Assembly: GCA_964242575.1 (NCBI GenBank)
Contig: CAXTCN010000004.1
Location: 1 to 64,000 of the forward strand
Length of the DNA: 64,000 nt
Reading direction: 5' to 3'
Source of the DNA: JANPPS01 sp964242575
GTDB taxonomy: Bacteria > Pseudomonadota > Alphaproteobacteria > Acetobacterales > Acetobacteraceae
Shown in pieces: positions 54,325-63,229 of this stretch. Under the pieces are notes generated by a model. The model made no database searches, was not told the origin of the DNA, and saw only the letters and a program-made list of their open reading frames with translations. A program made the position numbers and the translations under genes. Position 1 is the first letter of the stretch. Each line of letters starts with the position of its first letter.

Positions 54325-54434
54325 CGGCATACTCCCCAAGACAAATGACACGGATCAGCAATAAACCCCCGCCGCCGCCATAACCACGACTGGCTGGTGA
54401 GGAAGTGTCATAGGCCCAAGAAGTTACCTGCGCG

Positions 54435-55982
54435 TTAAGCCGACCGGCGCCGGCGCATCATCGCCACCAGCTCCCGGACATCGAGCGCCCCCAACACCTG
54501 TGCCGCGGCGCCGTATGCCGCAAGGCCCAGGCCGATCAGCGCCGCAAGCGCCAGCCAGCGCAGCCCGGCCGTGTCCTCCGCGGGGACAAACACCCTGTCC
54601 TGCGCCAGCAGCAACGCCGCCGCCATCACCAGCGCCGCCGCGGCAATCCGCGGCAGCCGCCGGCGCAGGCGGGCGTCAAGCGCCAACTGGCCCCGCCGGC
54701 TCAACACGACGCCCAGCGCCAACACGTTGAATATGGCGGACAAGCTGGTGGCGAGCGCCGGGCCGGCGTGCTGCAACGGCACCATGAACAGCAGGTTCAA
54801 GGCAAGGTTCAAGCCAATCGCCACCAGCCCCACCCGAACCGGCGTGGCGGTGTCGCCATGCGCGAAGAACGCCGGGACCAGCACCTTCAGCACCACGAAC
54901 GCTGGGAGGCCAAAGGCATATGCCGCCAGCGCCTGCGCGCTCAGCAACGCGCTGGTTGCATCGAACGCGCCGCGGCCGAATAGCACGAGCATGATCGGCT
55001 CCCCAGCCACGCCAAGCGCCAAGGCGGCCGGCAGCGTCAGCACCAGGCTGATTTCCAGCGCCCGGTTCAATGTAACCACGGCGCCAGCGGTGTCCCCCGA
55101 CCGCGCCTGCCGCGACAGCAGCGGCAGCAGCGCGGTGCCGACCGCCGTGCCGATCACGCCAAGCGGGAGCTGGTTCACCCGGTCCGCATAGTACAGCAGC
55201 GACGCCGAGCCGGGCGGCAACCAGGTCACGACCACGATATCGACCGCCAGGTTAAGCTGCGTCACCCCAGCGCCCAACAGGCCCGGCCCCATCCGGCGCA
55301 TCAGCACCCGCACCCGGGGCGTGAGCCGCGGCCGCGGGATGCGCAGCGCCATGCCCGCCCGCCGGACCGCCCACGCCAGCAACGCCAGTTGCAGCACCCC
55401 GGACACCGTGACGCCCCACGCCAGCGAGTGCCCGACGGTCGGCACGTAGGGCGTCAGCAGCAGCATCGCTGCGATGGACACGCCGTTGAACACCACCGGC
55501 GCTGCCGCCGCCGCTGCGAACCGGTCAAGCCCGTTCAACACCCCGGACAGCAACGCCGCCAGGCAAATCAGGAACAGGTAGGGGAAGGTGATGCGCGCGA
55601 GCGTGACCGTCAGCTCCAGCTTGCCCGGCTCATCGGCGAACCCGGACGCCAGCAACCGCATGAGCTGCGGCATGAACAGCTCGCCCAGCACCGTCACGAT
55701 CAGCAACCAGAATGCCAGGACGGCGATGGCCTCCTGCGCGAAGCTGCGCGCGGCGGGGGTGCCCTCGGTCGCGAGGATGCCGGAGAACTCGGGCACGAAG
55801 GCCGCGTTGAACGCGCCCTCGCCAAACAGCCGGCGGAACAGGTTCGGCAGGCGCAGCGCCACGAAGAACGCGTCCGCCACCGGCCCGGTCCCGGCCAGCG
55901 CCGCGATCAGCATGTCCCGCGCGAAGCCGAGCACCCGGCTGGCCATGGTCCAGCTACCGACGGTGATGATGCCCCGCAGCAT
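54435..55982 (-). CDS. murJ: Lipid II flippase MurJ
   Basis: A 515-residue MOP-superfamily flippase that moves lipid II across the inner membrane for peptidoglycan synthesis. About 14 membrane segments are seen. Family text includes SRVLGFARDMLIAALAGTGP, RLPNLFRRLFGEGAFNAAFVP and NQLPLGVIGTAVGTALLP. The ATG is 9 nt after the gpsA stop, so it is part of the tsaD-rlmJ-gpsA-murJ run. Confidence 0.95.
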   Translation of the reverse strand: MLRGIITVGSWTMASRVLGFARDMLIAALAGTGPVADAFFVALRLPNLFRRLFGEGAFNAAFVPEFSGILATEGTPAARSFAQEAIAVLAFWLLIVTVLGELFMPQLMRLLASGFADEPGKLELTVTLARITFPYLFLICLAALLSGVLNGLDRFAAAAAAPVVFNGVSIAAMLLLTPYVPTVGHSLAWGVTVSGVLQLALLAWAVRRAGMALRIPRPRLTPRVRVLMRRMGPGLLGAGVTQLNLAVDIVVVTWLPPGSASLLYYADRVNQLPLGVIGTAVGTALLPLLSRQARSGDTAGAVVTLNRALEISLVLTLPAALALGVAGEPIMLVLFGRGAFDATSALLSAQALAAYAFGLPAFVVLKVLVPAFFAHGDTATPVRVGLVAIGLNLALNLLFMVPLQHAGPALATSLSAIFNVLALGVVLSRRGQLALDARLRRRLPRIAAAALVMAAALLLAQDRVFVPAEDTAGLRWLALAALIGLGLAAYGAAAQVLGALDVRELVAMMRRRRSA

Positions 55983-55991
55983 GGCCCGACC

Positions 55992-56942
55992 CTATTCGTC
56001 CCGCCGCGGCCGCGCCAGCAGCGCCGCGATTGCTTGGTCCAGCCGTGCGCCCGCCAGCAACCCGGCGACGGCCGAGCACACCGGCAACTCCGTCCCCGAC
56101 GCCCGGGCCGCCAGCGCCGGCGCTGTCAACACGCCCTCGGTCACCCCGGTGCGCTGGGCCAACACCGCCGCCAGCGTCTCGCCACGCCCGAGCGCCACAC
56201 CCAAGGAGTAGTTGCGGCTGGCTGGCCCGGCGCACGTCAACAGCAGGTCACCAAGCCCGGACAGCCCGGCGACCGTCTCCGCCCGCCCGCCCAGCGCGAC
56301 TACCAGCCGGCCCAGTTCGGCCAGCCCGCGCGTGACCAGCGCCGCCCGCGCGTTCTCGCCTAAGCCCGCCCCCATCACCGCCCCGGCCGCGATGGCGATG
56401 ACGTTCTTGGCCGCGCCGCCGACTTGCGCGCCGGTCGGGTCGTCGTTGCCATACAGGCGGAAGCGGGGCGTCGCGAGCAGGGCCACCACCGCTTCACGCA
56501 CCAACGCGTCGGCGCCGGCCACCACGGCCGCGGCGGGCAGCCCGGCGGCCACCTCATGCGCGAACGTCGGCCCGGTCAGCACGGCAGACGGCACGCCAGG
56601 GTACAACGCCTCCAACACCTCAGCCGGCAGCAGCCCGGCGCCAGCCTCGAACCCCTTCGCGCATAGCACCACCGGAGCGGCAGGCTTCCAGCCGCGCAGC
56701 ACGGCCCGCATGTGCTGCATGGGCACGGCCAACACGACGGCGTCAAAGCCGGTGCCAGGCAGTGCCGCCTCAACCTCGATCCCGTCCGGCAACCGGTGTC
56801 CTGGCAGATGCACGCTCGTTCGCGTGGTCCGGAGCGCCGCCGGGTCGCGCGCCCAAAGCGTGACGCTTTGCCCGGCGCGCACGGCCTGGATTGCCAGCGC
56901 GGTGCCCCACGCGCCGGCGCCGACCACGGCCACCCTACTCAT
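55992..56942 (-). CDS. gpsA: Glycerol-3-phosphate dehydrogenase [NAD(P)+]
   Basis: A 316-residue enzyme that makes sn-glycerol-3-phosphate from dihydroxyacetone phosphate for phospholipids. VGAGAWGTALAIQ is the nucleotide loop, followed by TGPTFAHEVAAGLP, GGAAKNVIAIAAG and GLSGLGDLLLTC. The ATG at 56942 overlaps rlmJ by 8 nt. Confidence 0.95.
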   Translation of the reverse strand: MSRVAVVGAGAWGTALAIQAVRAGQSVTLWARDPAALRTTRTSVHLPGHRLPDGIEVEAALPGTGFDAVVLAVPMQHMRAVLRGWKPAAPVVLCAKGFEAGAGLLPAEVLEALYPGVPSAVLTGPTFAHEVAAGLPAAAVVAGADALVREAVVALLATPRFRLYGNDDPTGAQVGGAAKNVIAIAAGAVMGAGLGENARAALVTRGLAELGRLVVALGGRAETVAGLSGLGDLLLTCAGPASRNYSLGVALGRGETLAAVLAQRTGVTEGVLTAPALAARASGTELPVCSAVAGLLAGARLDQAIAALLARPRRDE

Positions 56943-57753
56943 CCGTGAGCCGCACGACGGCCGAACCCGCGCCAGGCTCATTGTGGCCGAGCCGATCCAG
57001 CAACGCCGCCAGTATGCCCGGCACCTCCCGCTCGAACCCCCAGGGCGGGTTGCGCACCAGCAGGCCGCAGCCGTTCAGCCGCGTGGGGTCGGTCGGCTCG
57101 CGCAGCCACAGCTCGGCGCACACCGCGTCGCGCAGCCCGGCGATCCGCACGCCCTCATGGAACGTCCGCACCGGGCTGCGATGCTTGATCGGGTACCACG
57201 TGGCCAGCACGGCGGTGCCCCAGCGCGCGGTTGCGGTGCGCAAGCCCGCCAGCACACGGTCGAACTCCCCCGGCGCCTCATAGGGAGGGTCGATCAACAC
57301 CAGCCCCCGCATCTGCCGCGGCGGCAGCAACGCGCCGAGCGCCTCGTAGCCGTCCCGCAGGTGCACCGCGATCCGCGGGTCCCGCCCGGCCCAGCGGCGC
57401 AATACCGCGTGGTCCTCCGGATGCAGCTCGCAGCACGCCATCCGGTCATCCGCGCGCATCAGGGCGCGGGCAATGGCGGGCGAGCCGGGATAAAGCCCAA
57501 GCCGCTCGACCAGCGCGACGTACTCCGCAACCGGCGCCGGCGGCTCGTGCAGCAGGCGGGCGATGCCGGCGCGCCACTCCCCGGTGCGCTCGGCCGGACC
57601 GTCCATGAGGTCGTATTGGCCGAGGCCGGCATGGGTGTCCAACACGAACAGCGGCGCTGGCTTGCGCGCCAGCGCCTGCAACAGCCAAGCCAGCAAGGCG
57701 TGCTTCATGCAGTCCGCCGCGTTCCCGGCGTGGAAGGCGTGGCGGTAGTTCAC
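56935..57753 (-). CDS. rlmJ: 23S rRNA (adenine(2030)-N6)-methyltransferase
   Basis: A 272-residue SAM-dependent methyltransferase acting on A2030. The start NYRHAFHAGNAADCMKHALL and the catalytic LVLIDPPYE (DPPY) are diagnostic. A GTG start overlaps the tsaD stop (GTGA). A longer open frame upstream is an overlap with tsaD, not a fusion. Confidence 0.93.
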   Translation of the reverse strand: MNYRHAFHAGNAADCMKHALLAWLLQALARKPAPLFVLDTHAGLGQYDLMDGPAERTGEWRAGIARLLHEPPAPVAEYVALVERLGLYPGSPAIARALMRADDRMACCELHPEDHAVLRRWAGRDPRIAVHLRDGYEALGALLPPRQMRGLVLIDPPYEAPGEFDRVLAGLRTATARWGTAVLATWYPIKHRSPVRTFHEGVRIAGLRDAVCAELWLREPTDPTRLNGCGLLVRNPPWGFEREVPGILAALLDRLGHNEPGAGSAVVRLTDE

Positions 57754-58850
57754 GCGGCCTGCAACTCGTTCAACGGCCAACGCGGGCGCGGCGCGGTGTC
57801 CAGCGGATCGGCCAAGCCCAGCCGCAGCCGCTCGATCCCTGCCCAGGCCACCATCACCGCGTTGTCGGTGCACAGCCGGATGGGCGGCGCGACCAGCGAC
57901 ACGCCGCGCTGGCCGGCCACGCCCGCCAGCGCCGCCCGTACCGCCGCGTTGGCCGCGACGCCCCCGGCCACCACCATCAGCTTGGCCTCCGGCATCATGG
58001 CCAGGGCATGCACCGCCCGGTCCGCCAGCACCTCCGCCACCGCGCGCTGGAACCCGGCCGCGATGTCCGCGGCATCGGCGGGCGGCAGCGGCGACGGCAG
58101 CTTGGCAATCCGCTGCACCACCGCGGTTTTCAGGCCGGAGAAGCTGAAGTCGCACCCGGGCCGGCCCAGCAACGGCCGCGGGAACGGCTGGCGCGCCGCG
58201 TCGCCCTCGTGCGCGAGCCGCTCCAGCGCCGGGCCGCCGGGCCAGGGCAGGCCCAGCAGCTTGCCCACCTTGTCGAACGCCTCGCCCACCGCGTCGTCGA
58301 TGGTGCCGCCCAGCCGGCGGTAGCGGCCCACGCCGTCCACCGCCACGCACTGGCAATGCCCACCGGACAGCAGCAGCAGCAAATACGGGAACGGCGCGCC
58401 GCCCTCCGATAGCCCGGGCAGCCGCGCCGTCAAAGCATGTGCTTCGAGGTGGTTCACCGCCACGAATGGCAGGCCCGCCGCCAAGGCGATGCCCTTGCCG
58501 ACGCCGGCGCCCACGATCAGCCCGCCGATCAACCCTGGCCCGCAACTCGCCGCCACGCCGCGCAGGTCGGAGATTTTTAGCCCCGCTTCCGCCAGCACGC
58601 GGCGCACCAAGCCCGGCAGGTGCAGCAGGTGCGCGCGCGCCGCGATCTCCGGCACCACGCCGCCGAACGGTGCATGGTCCGCCTGCTGGCTCAGCACCAC
58701 CTCGGCCAGGATGCGGCCATGTGCATCGAGGATAGCGACCGCAGTCTCGTCACACGACGATTCGATGCCAAGTATGGGTCCGTTGCCCAGTGCCAGGTCG
58801 TTGCCGAGCACCGGGCCAGTGACGAGCCCCGAGGCGGGGACAGTTTGCAT
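57750..58850 (-). CDS. tsaD: tRNA N6-adenosine threonylcarbamoyltransferase
   Basis: A 366-residue ASKHA-fold enzyme that makes t6A37 on tRNA with TsaB and TsaE. ILGIESSCDETAVAI, the metal-binding VNHLEAHALTARL, LLLSGGH and CTDNAVMVAWAG are present. The ATG at 58850 follows AAGGAA; an ATG at 58883 would lie 11 nt from hemC. It is divergent from hemC, a conserved alphaproteobacterial pairing as I recall it. Confidence 0.94.
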   Translation of the reverse strand: MQTVPASGLVTGPVLGNDLALGNGPILGIESSCDETAVAILDAHGRILAEVVLSQQADHAPFGGVVPEIAARAHLLHLPGLVRRVLAEAGLKISDLRGVAASCGPGLIGGLIVGAGVGKGIALAAGLPFVAVNHLEAHALTARLPGLSEGGAPFPYLLLLLSGGHCQCVAVDGVGRYRRLGGTIDDAVGEAFDKVGKLLGLPWPGGPALERLAHEGDAARQPFPRPLLGRPGCDFSFSGLKTAVVQRIAKLPSPLPPADAADIAAGFQRAVAEVLADRAVHALAMMPEAKLMVVAGGVAANAAVRAALAGVAGQRGVSLVAPPIRLCTDNAVMVAWAGIERLRLGLADPLDTAPRPRWPLNELQAA

Positions 58851-58894
58851 CGGTTGGCTTTTCCTTCGGCGGCCCGATCTCATAGGACACCTCG

Positions 58895-59944
58895 ATGCCT
58901 GACGCCCAGCCCACCAACATCATGCCTGCCGCCCTGGAGCTGCCGGCCTACCAGCCGTCGCACCATGGCCGGGCCCTGCCGCTCAGGGTCGGCACGCGCG
59001 GCTCGCCGCTGGCGCTCACGCAGACACGCATGTTCCTGGCGCTGCTGGCCCGGTTCTGCCCGGTTCTGGCGCCCGGCGCCCGGCAGGAACAAGTGTTCCA
59101 GCAGCACGTGATCCGCACCACCGGCGACGCGGTGCAGGACCGGCGGCTGGCGGACATCGGCGGCAAAGGCCTGTTTTCCAAAGAAATCCATGAGGCGCTG
59201 CTGGACGGCCGCATTGACTTCGCGGTGCACAGCCTCAAGGACCTGGAGACCGAGTTGCCGCCCGGCATCGTGCTCGCCTGCACCCTGCGGCGGGAAGACG
59301 CACGCGACGCGTTAATCTTGGGGCCGGAGTGCCTGCCGCCGCGGCCGGGCGACCCGCTCGCAGTCCTGCCGGCCGGCGCGGTCATCGGCACCAACTCGCT
59401 CCGCCGCCAGGCGCAGTTGCTGCATGCGCGCCCGGATCTCAGGATGACGCTGCTGCGAGGCAACGTGCAGCCGCGCATCGCCAAGGTGCTGCGCGGCGAT
59501 TGCAGCGCGAGCCTGCTGGCCCTGGCCGGCCTGCGCCGCCTGGGGCTGGAGGACGCGGCCGCGGTGGTGCTGGACCCGGACGCCATGGTGCCATCGGCCG
59601 GGCAAGGGATCGTCGGCATCACCACGCGCGCCGACGACATCGAGCTGCGCAGCCTGCTGGCCGGCATCGAGGACCCGGAGGCGCGCGCGGTTTCGACGGC
59701 GGAGCGCGCGTTGCTCGCGCTGCTAGACGGGTCCTGCCGCACGCCGATCGGCGGCCATGCCCGGTTGCTGCCCGCCGCGCTGGGCCAAGTTCCGCCGCTG
59801 CACCTTACGGGCTTAGTGGCGCGCGCCGACGGGTCCTTTTTGTTGAAGCGTTCTATCCATGGCTCAGCCAACGACGCGGCGCGGCTGGGGGCGGAGCTTG
59901 GCGCAAGCTTGCGGGCCGACAGCCCGCGCGACATCTTTGGCTGA
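58895..59944 (+). CDS. hemC: Porphobilinogen deaminase (hydroxymethylbilane synthase)
   Basis: A 349-residue enzyme joining four porphobilinogens in haem synthesis. VGTRGSPLALTQT, FAVHSLKDLE, GTNSLRRQAQLL and the dipyrromethane-carrying cysteine C281 in GSCRTPIGG are intact. The N-terminus is about 30 residues longer than in Escherichia coli; AGGA stands before the ATG at 58895, and an ATG at 58922 is possible. hemD follows. Confidence 0.95.
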   Translation: MPDAQPTNIMPAALELPAYQPSHHGRALPLRVGTRGSPLALTQTRMFLALLARFCPVLAPGARQEQVFQQHVIRTTGDAVQDRRLADIGGKGLFSKEIHEALLDGRIDFAVHSLKDLETELPPGIVLACTLRREDARDALILGPECLPPRPGDPLAVLPAGAVIGTNSLRRQAQLLHARPDLRMTLLRGNVQPRIAKVLRGDCSASLLALAGLRRLGLEDAAAVVLDPDAMVPSAGQGIVGITTRADDIELRSLLAGIEDPEARAVSTAERALLALLDGSCRTPIGGHARLLPAALGQVPPLHLTGLVARADGSFLLKRSIHGSANDAARLGAELGASLRADSPRDIFG

Positions 59945-59960
59945 ACCAGCGCGGGACGGA

Positions 59961-60632
59961 GTGCTGGTCACCCGCCCCGAACCTGGCGCCACCCAGACGG
60001 CCCGGCTGATCGCTGCCCTGGGCTACCAGCCCGTGCTGGCGCCGCTGCTGCGTGTCCGTCCGCTGCCGTTCCGCGCCCCGGCCGGACTACACGCAATTCT
60101 GATAACCAGCGGCAATGCCGTCCCGTCACTTCCGGCCTTGCTGCATGGCATCCCGCTGTTGGCCGTGGGCAAGGCTACCGCGGACCGGGCGCGCGCGGCT
60201 GGGTTCGCCACCGTGCTGAGCGCGGACGGGGACGCGCGGGACCTTGCTGAGCTGGCCCGCCGCCACCTTCCGCGCTGCGCGGTGCTGCTTGCGACCGGAC
60301 GGAAGCAGGGCACGGCGCTGGCGGCTGAGCTGCGCCAGGCCGGCTTCGTGGTGCATCGCCGAGTTGTGTATGCGGCGCATCCGGCGGGGCGGCTGCCCCC
60401 GATGGCCTTGGACGCATTGCGGGACGGGCGGCTCCGGGCGGCGTTGTTCCTGTCGGCCGAGACCGCCCGCGCCTTCACGCGCGTGCTGCCGCCAGTGCTG
60501 CACGCGGCGCTGCCGGGGGTTGACGCGCTGGCAATCGGACAGCCCACTGCGGACGCGCTCATGCACTTGCCCTGGCGTCGCGTGCGCGTGTCGGCTAAGC
60601 CAACCCTCGAACGTGTATTGGCGCTGCTATGA
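59961..60632 (+). CDS. hemD: Uroporphyrinogen-III synthase
   Basis: A 223-residue enzyme that closes hydroxymethylbilane to uroporphyrinogen III. The family is poorly conserved; LVTRPEPGATQTARLIAALGY and AILITSGNAV, AVGKATADRARAAG and FLSAETARAF support it, with gene order after hemC. The GTG at 59961 is chosen; a TTG at 59937 that overlaps the hemC stop is the alternative. The end overlaps the next gene by ATGA. Confidence 0.88.
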   Translation: MLVTRPEPGATQTARLIAALGYQPVLAPLLRVRPLPFRAPAGLHAILITSGNAVPSLPALLHGIPLLAVGKATADRARAAGFATVLSADGDARDLAELARRHLPRCAVLLATGRKQGTALAAELRQAGFVVHRRVVYAAHPAGRLPPMALDALRDGRLRAALFLSAETARAFTRVLPPVLHAALPGVDALAIGQPTADALMHLPWRRVRVSAKPTLERVLALL

Positions 60633-61921
60633 CAGAACCCACTCCTCCCGACTCTCCCTCCCCTGCCGCCCCACCGCCCCCGACCGGGACGCCGGAACGG
60701 GCGCGGATCGACGGCCCGTCCAGGCGGTCGCGTGATGCGCTGCCGCTGCTGTACCTGCTAGGTTTTCTGGTGCTGGGAGGGTCGCTGGCCTACCTCTACA
60801 GCAACCCGATCCAGACGAACCAGGCGCGCGAGTCTGAGTTCGCCGCCTTGAACAGCCGCGTGTCGCAGCTTGAGAATCGGCCTGCTCCGACATTGGCGCC
60901 GGTCGAGGGCCGGATCGCGGCGCTTGAGGGCCGTATCGCCGGGATCGAGGCCCGGCCCGCGCCGCCTCCGCCCGCACCGGTGGATTTGGGTCCGCTCAAC
61001 AGCCGGCTTGATGCCGCCGCCACCAAGGAAGACCTGGCCGTCCTGACTGCCCGGCTGAACGCGGTCCTCGCGCAGGATTTGGGCGTTCTCAGTGCCCGAC
61101 TAGAGGCCGCGGCCACCAAGGAGGACGTGGGCGTTCTCGCCGCTCGGCTGAACGCCGCCGTCACGCAGGACCTGGCCGTGCTTAGCGCCCGGCTAGACGC
61201 CGCCGCGACCAAGGAGGACGTGGGCGCTCTCGCCGGTCGGCTGAACGCTGCCATTACGCAGGACCTGGCCGTGCTTAGCACCCGGCTGGATGCCGCCGCG
61301 ACCAAGGAGAACCTGAATGGCCTCACCGCCCGGCTGAACGCGGCCGAGGAGCGGGTCGCCAGCGCTGAACAGCAGGCCAAAGCCGCCTCGACCCAGGCCG
61401 CCACCCAGCTCAAGGAGCAAGTCACGACGCAAATCGCCTCTGTGACCGAAGAGTCCCGCCGTTTGTCGCAGGTCCAAGCAGCCGCAGCCGCCTTGAACGC
61501 CGGGCAGAGGCTCGGAGCCATCCCTGGCGCACCGCCCGCGCTGGCCCGCTTCGCATCCGAACCGCCGCCGACCGAGGCCAGCCTCCGCCTCTCGTTCGAT
61601 GACGCCGCAGACGCCGCGGCGCGTGCGAGCCAGCCGGCCATCACGGAGGACCAGCCATTCGCCTCCCGGCTGTGGACGCGCGCCCAGCAAGCCGTGACCG
61701 TGCGCCAGGGCGACCGTGTCCTGCTGGGTGATCCGGTGTCTGGCGTACTGACGCGGGCCAAGCAATCGGTCGACGCTGGCGACCTAGCGGGCGCAATCGC
61801 GGCGCTAACCGGGCCGGGTGGGCTGGCCGGGTCGGCAGCGGCGGCGATGCAGCCGTGGATAGACCAAGCACGGGCCTTGCTGGATGCGCGGGCCGCGTTG
61901 GCCCAGATGGCGCGCGGCTGA
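60629..61921 (+). CDS. Mitofilin/COG4223-like membrane-anchored coiled-coil protein
   Basis: A 430-residue protein. A Pro-rich cytoplasmic head is followed by one membrane segment (ALPLLYLLGFLVLGGSLAYL, about residues 37-56), then a long coiled coil. Residues 127-219 hold three 31-residue repeats (LDAAATKED ... QDLAVLSAR) and a partial fourth. The C-terminal domain (about 320-430) resembles the mitofilin signature. Alphaproteobacterial homologues of mitochondrial Mic60 occupy this place after hemD. It likely shapes or organises the inner membrane. HemY-like protein follows with a 1-nt overlap. Confidence 0.82.
   Translation: MTEPTPPDSPSPAAPPPPTGTPERARIDGPSRRSRDALPLLYLLGFLVLGGSLAYLYSNPIQTNQARESEFAALNSRVSQLENRPAPTLAPVEGRIAALEGRIAGIEARPAPPPPAPVDLGPLNSRLDAAATKEDLAVLTARLNAVLAQDLGVLSARLEAAATKEDVGVLAARLNAAVTQDLAVLSARLDAAATKEDVGALAGRLNAAITQDLAVLSTRLDAAATKENLNGLTARLNAAEERVASAEQQAKAASTQAATQLKEQVTTQIASVTEESRRLSQVQAAAAALNAGQRLGAIPGAPPALARFASEPPPTEASLRLSFDDAADAAARASQPAITEDQPFASRLWTRAQQAVTVRQGDRVLLGDPVSGVLTRAKQSVDAGDLAGAIAALTGPGGLAGSAAAAMQPWIDQARALLDARAALAQMARG
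61007..61285 (+). repeat. Three tandem 93-bp coding repeats
   Basis: Units begin at 61007, 61100 and 61193, with a degenerate partial fourth from 61286. Each encodes 31 residues of the form L-(D/E)-AAATKED-(L/V)-x-x-L-x-x-RLNA-x-x-x-QDL-x-VLS-x-R. DNA identity is highest between the second and third units. They lengthen the coiled coil, and copy number may vary between strains. Confidence 0.85.
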
Positions 61922-63222
61922 TGCGTACCGTTCTCGGACTGACCCTGCTCGCGGCGGCGGTGATCGCCGGTGCGTGGTGGGTGGCCGGCCTGCCGGGCAC
62001 CGTCTCCGCCACCATCGCCGGCACGACGTTCCAGACCACTTCGCCAGTGGCGCTTGTGCTGTTGGCGGCCTTGTTCCTGATTCTTTATGCCGCGGTCCGG
62101 CTGCTGGCCGGGCTGTTCACCCTGCCGCGCCGCGCCAAGCGCGCCAACCGGAGCCGCCGCCGGGCCAAGGGCGACCAGGCGGTGACGCGCGCGCTCACTG
62201 CGCTGGCCGCGAGCGACTCGGGCGCGGCGCGGCGCGAGGCCGAACGGTGCCGGAGCCTGCTGGGCGACACGCCGCTTACTTTGCTACTGACGGCGCAGGC
62301 CAACAAGCAGGCCGGACGGGACACGGAGGCGGACGCCGTGTTCCGGTTGCTGGCGGACCGTAGCGACGCGGCGTTCCTGGGCCTGCGTGGCCTGCTGCGC
62401 CAAGCCATGACCCGGCAAGACTGGACCGCCGCGGCGGAGTTGGCGCAACGCGCGGACGCCGCCTATCCTGGGGCAGCTTGGCTCAAGGAGGAGCGTCGCC
62501 ACCTGGCATTGCGCACCGGGCAGTGGCGGGACGCGCTGCGCCTGTCTGGCCCGGACACCCGCGCCGCCATGGCCGTGGCTGCCGCGGATGCCGAGGCTGA
62601 CCCGTCAGACGCGCTTCGCTTGGCCAAGGAGGCATGGACCGCTGACCCCTCGTTGCCGCCTGCCGCCGTGGCCTACGCCACCCGGCTGCGCGCCTCCGGC
62701 CAGGACCGGAAGGCGCAGGACGTGCTGCGCAAGTCTTGGAAGCACCAACCGCATCCGGACATGGCGGCGGCGTTCCTGGCCCCGATCAAGGACAAGCTCA
62801 CGCGCTACAAGGCCGCGCAAGCGCTGGCAAAGGCCAATCCGGACCATCCGGACAGCCACCTGCTGCAGGCGACCATGGCGTTGGAGGCTGGCCTGGCCGG
62901 GGAGGCCCGGCGTCACGCGGAGGCTGCGCGCTCGGCCGGGCTGAAGCAGCGGCGGCTGTGGATGCTGGTAGCCGAAATCGCCGAGCTGGACGGCCGCTCC
63001 GACGAGGCTCAGGAGGCGCTGCGCCAGGCCGCAACGGCCGACCCGGACCCGGTATGGCGCTGCGGCCATTGCGGGACGGTGCACAAGCGCTGGGTCCCGG
63101 TCTGCGACGCCTGCGGCACTGCCGGCAAGGTGGCTTGGGTGCTGCCGGAGCCGACGGCCCAGCCAGTGCGGCGGTTGCCCCAGACCGCTCCGGTGCCAGC
63201 CATCGAGGGCATCACCTCGTGA
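61921..63222 (+). CDS. hemY: HemY-like TPR membrane protein
   Basis: A 433-residue protein with two N-terminal membrane segments (about residues 4-24 and 40-65), a HemY_N region (ARREAERCRSLLGDTPLTLLLTAQANKQAG), and TPR-type helices to about residue 370. A C-terminal zinc-ribbon-like CGHCGTVHKRWVPVCDACG is present. It is not the HemY/HemG oxidase; the name is positional. The ATG shares one base with the preceding stop. Confidence 0.86.
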   Translation: MRTVLGLTLLAAAVIAGAWWVAGLPGTVSATIAGTTFQTTSPVALVLLAALFLILYAAVRLLAGLFTLPRRAKRANRSRRRAKGDQAVTRALTALAASDSGAARREAERCRSLLGDTPLTLLLTAQANKQAGRDTEADAVFRLLADRSDAAFLGLRGLLRQAMTRQDWTAAAELAQRADAAYPGAAWLKEERRHLALRTGQWRDALRLSGPDTRAAMAVAAADAEADPSDALRLAKEAWTADPSLPPAAVAYATRLRASGQDRKAQDVLRKSWKHQPHPDMAAAFLAPIKDKLTRYKAAQALAKANPDHPDSHLLQATMALEAGLAGEARRHAEAARSAGLKQRRLWMLVAEIAELDGRSDEAQEALRQAATADPDPVWRCGHCGTVHKRWVPVCDACGTAGKVAWVLPEPTAQPVRRLPQTAPVPAIEGITS

Positions 63223-63229
63223 GGGCAGG

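Noticed and set aside
56212..58323. 703-codon open frame on the plus strand
   Set aside because: It is antisense to gpsA, rlmJ and tsaD, all of which are clear.
60629..61345. CRISPR-like regular repeats
   Set aside because: The 93-bp period is in frame, encodes a coiled coil and has no unique spacers, so it is a protein repeat.
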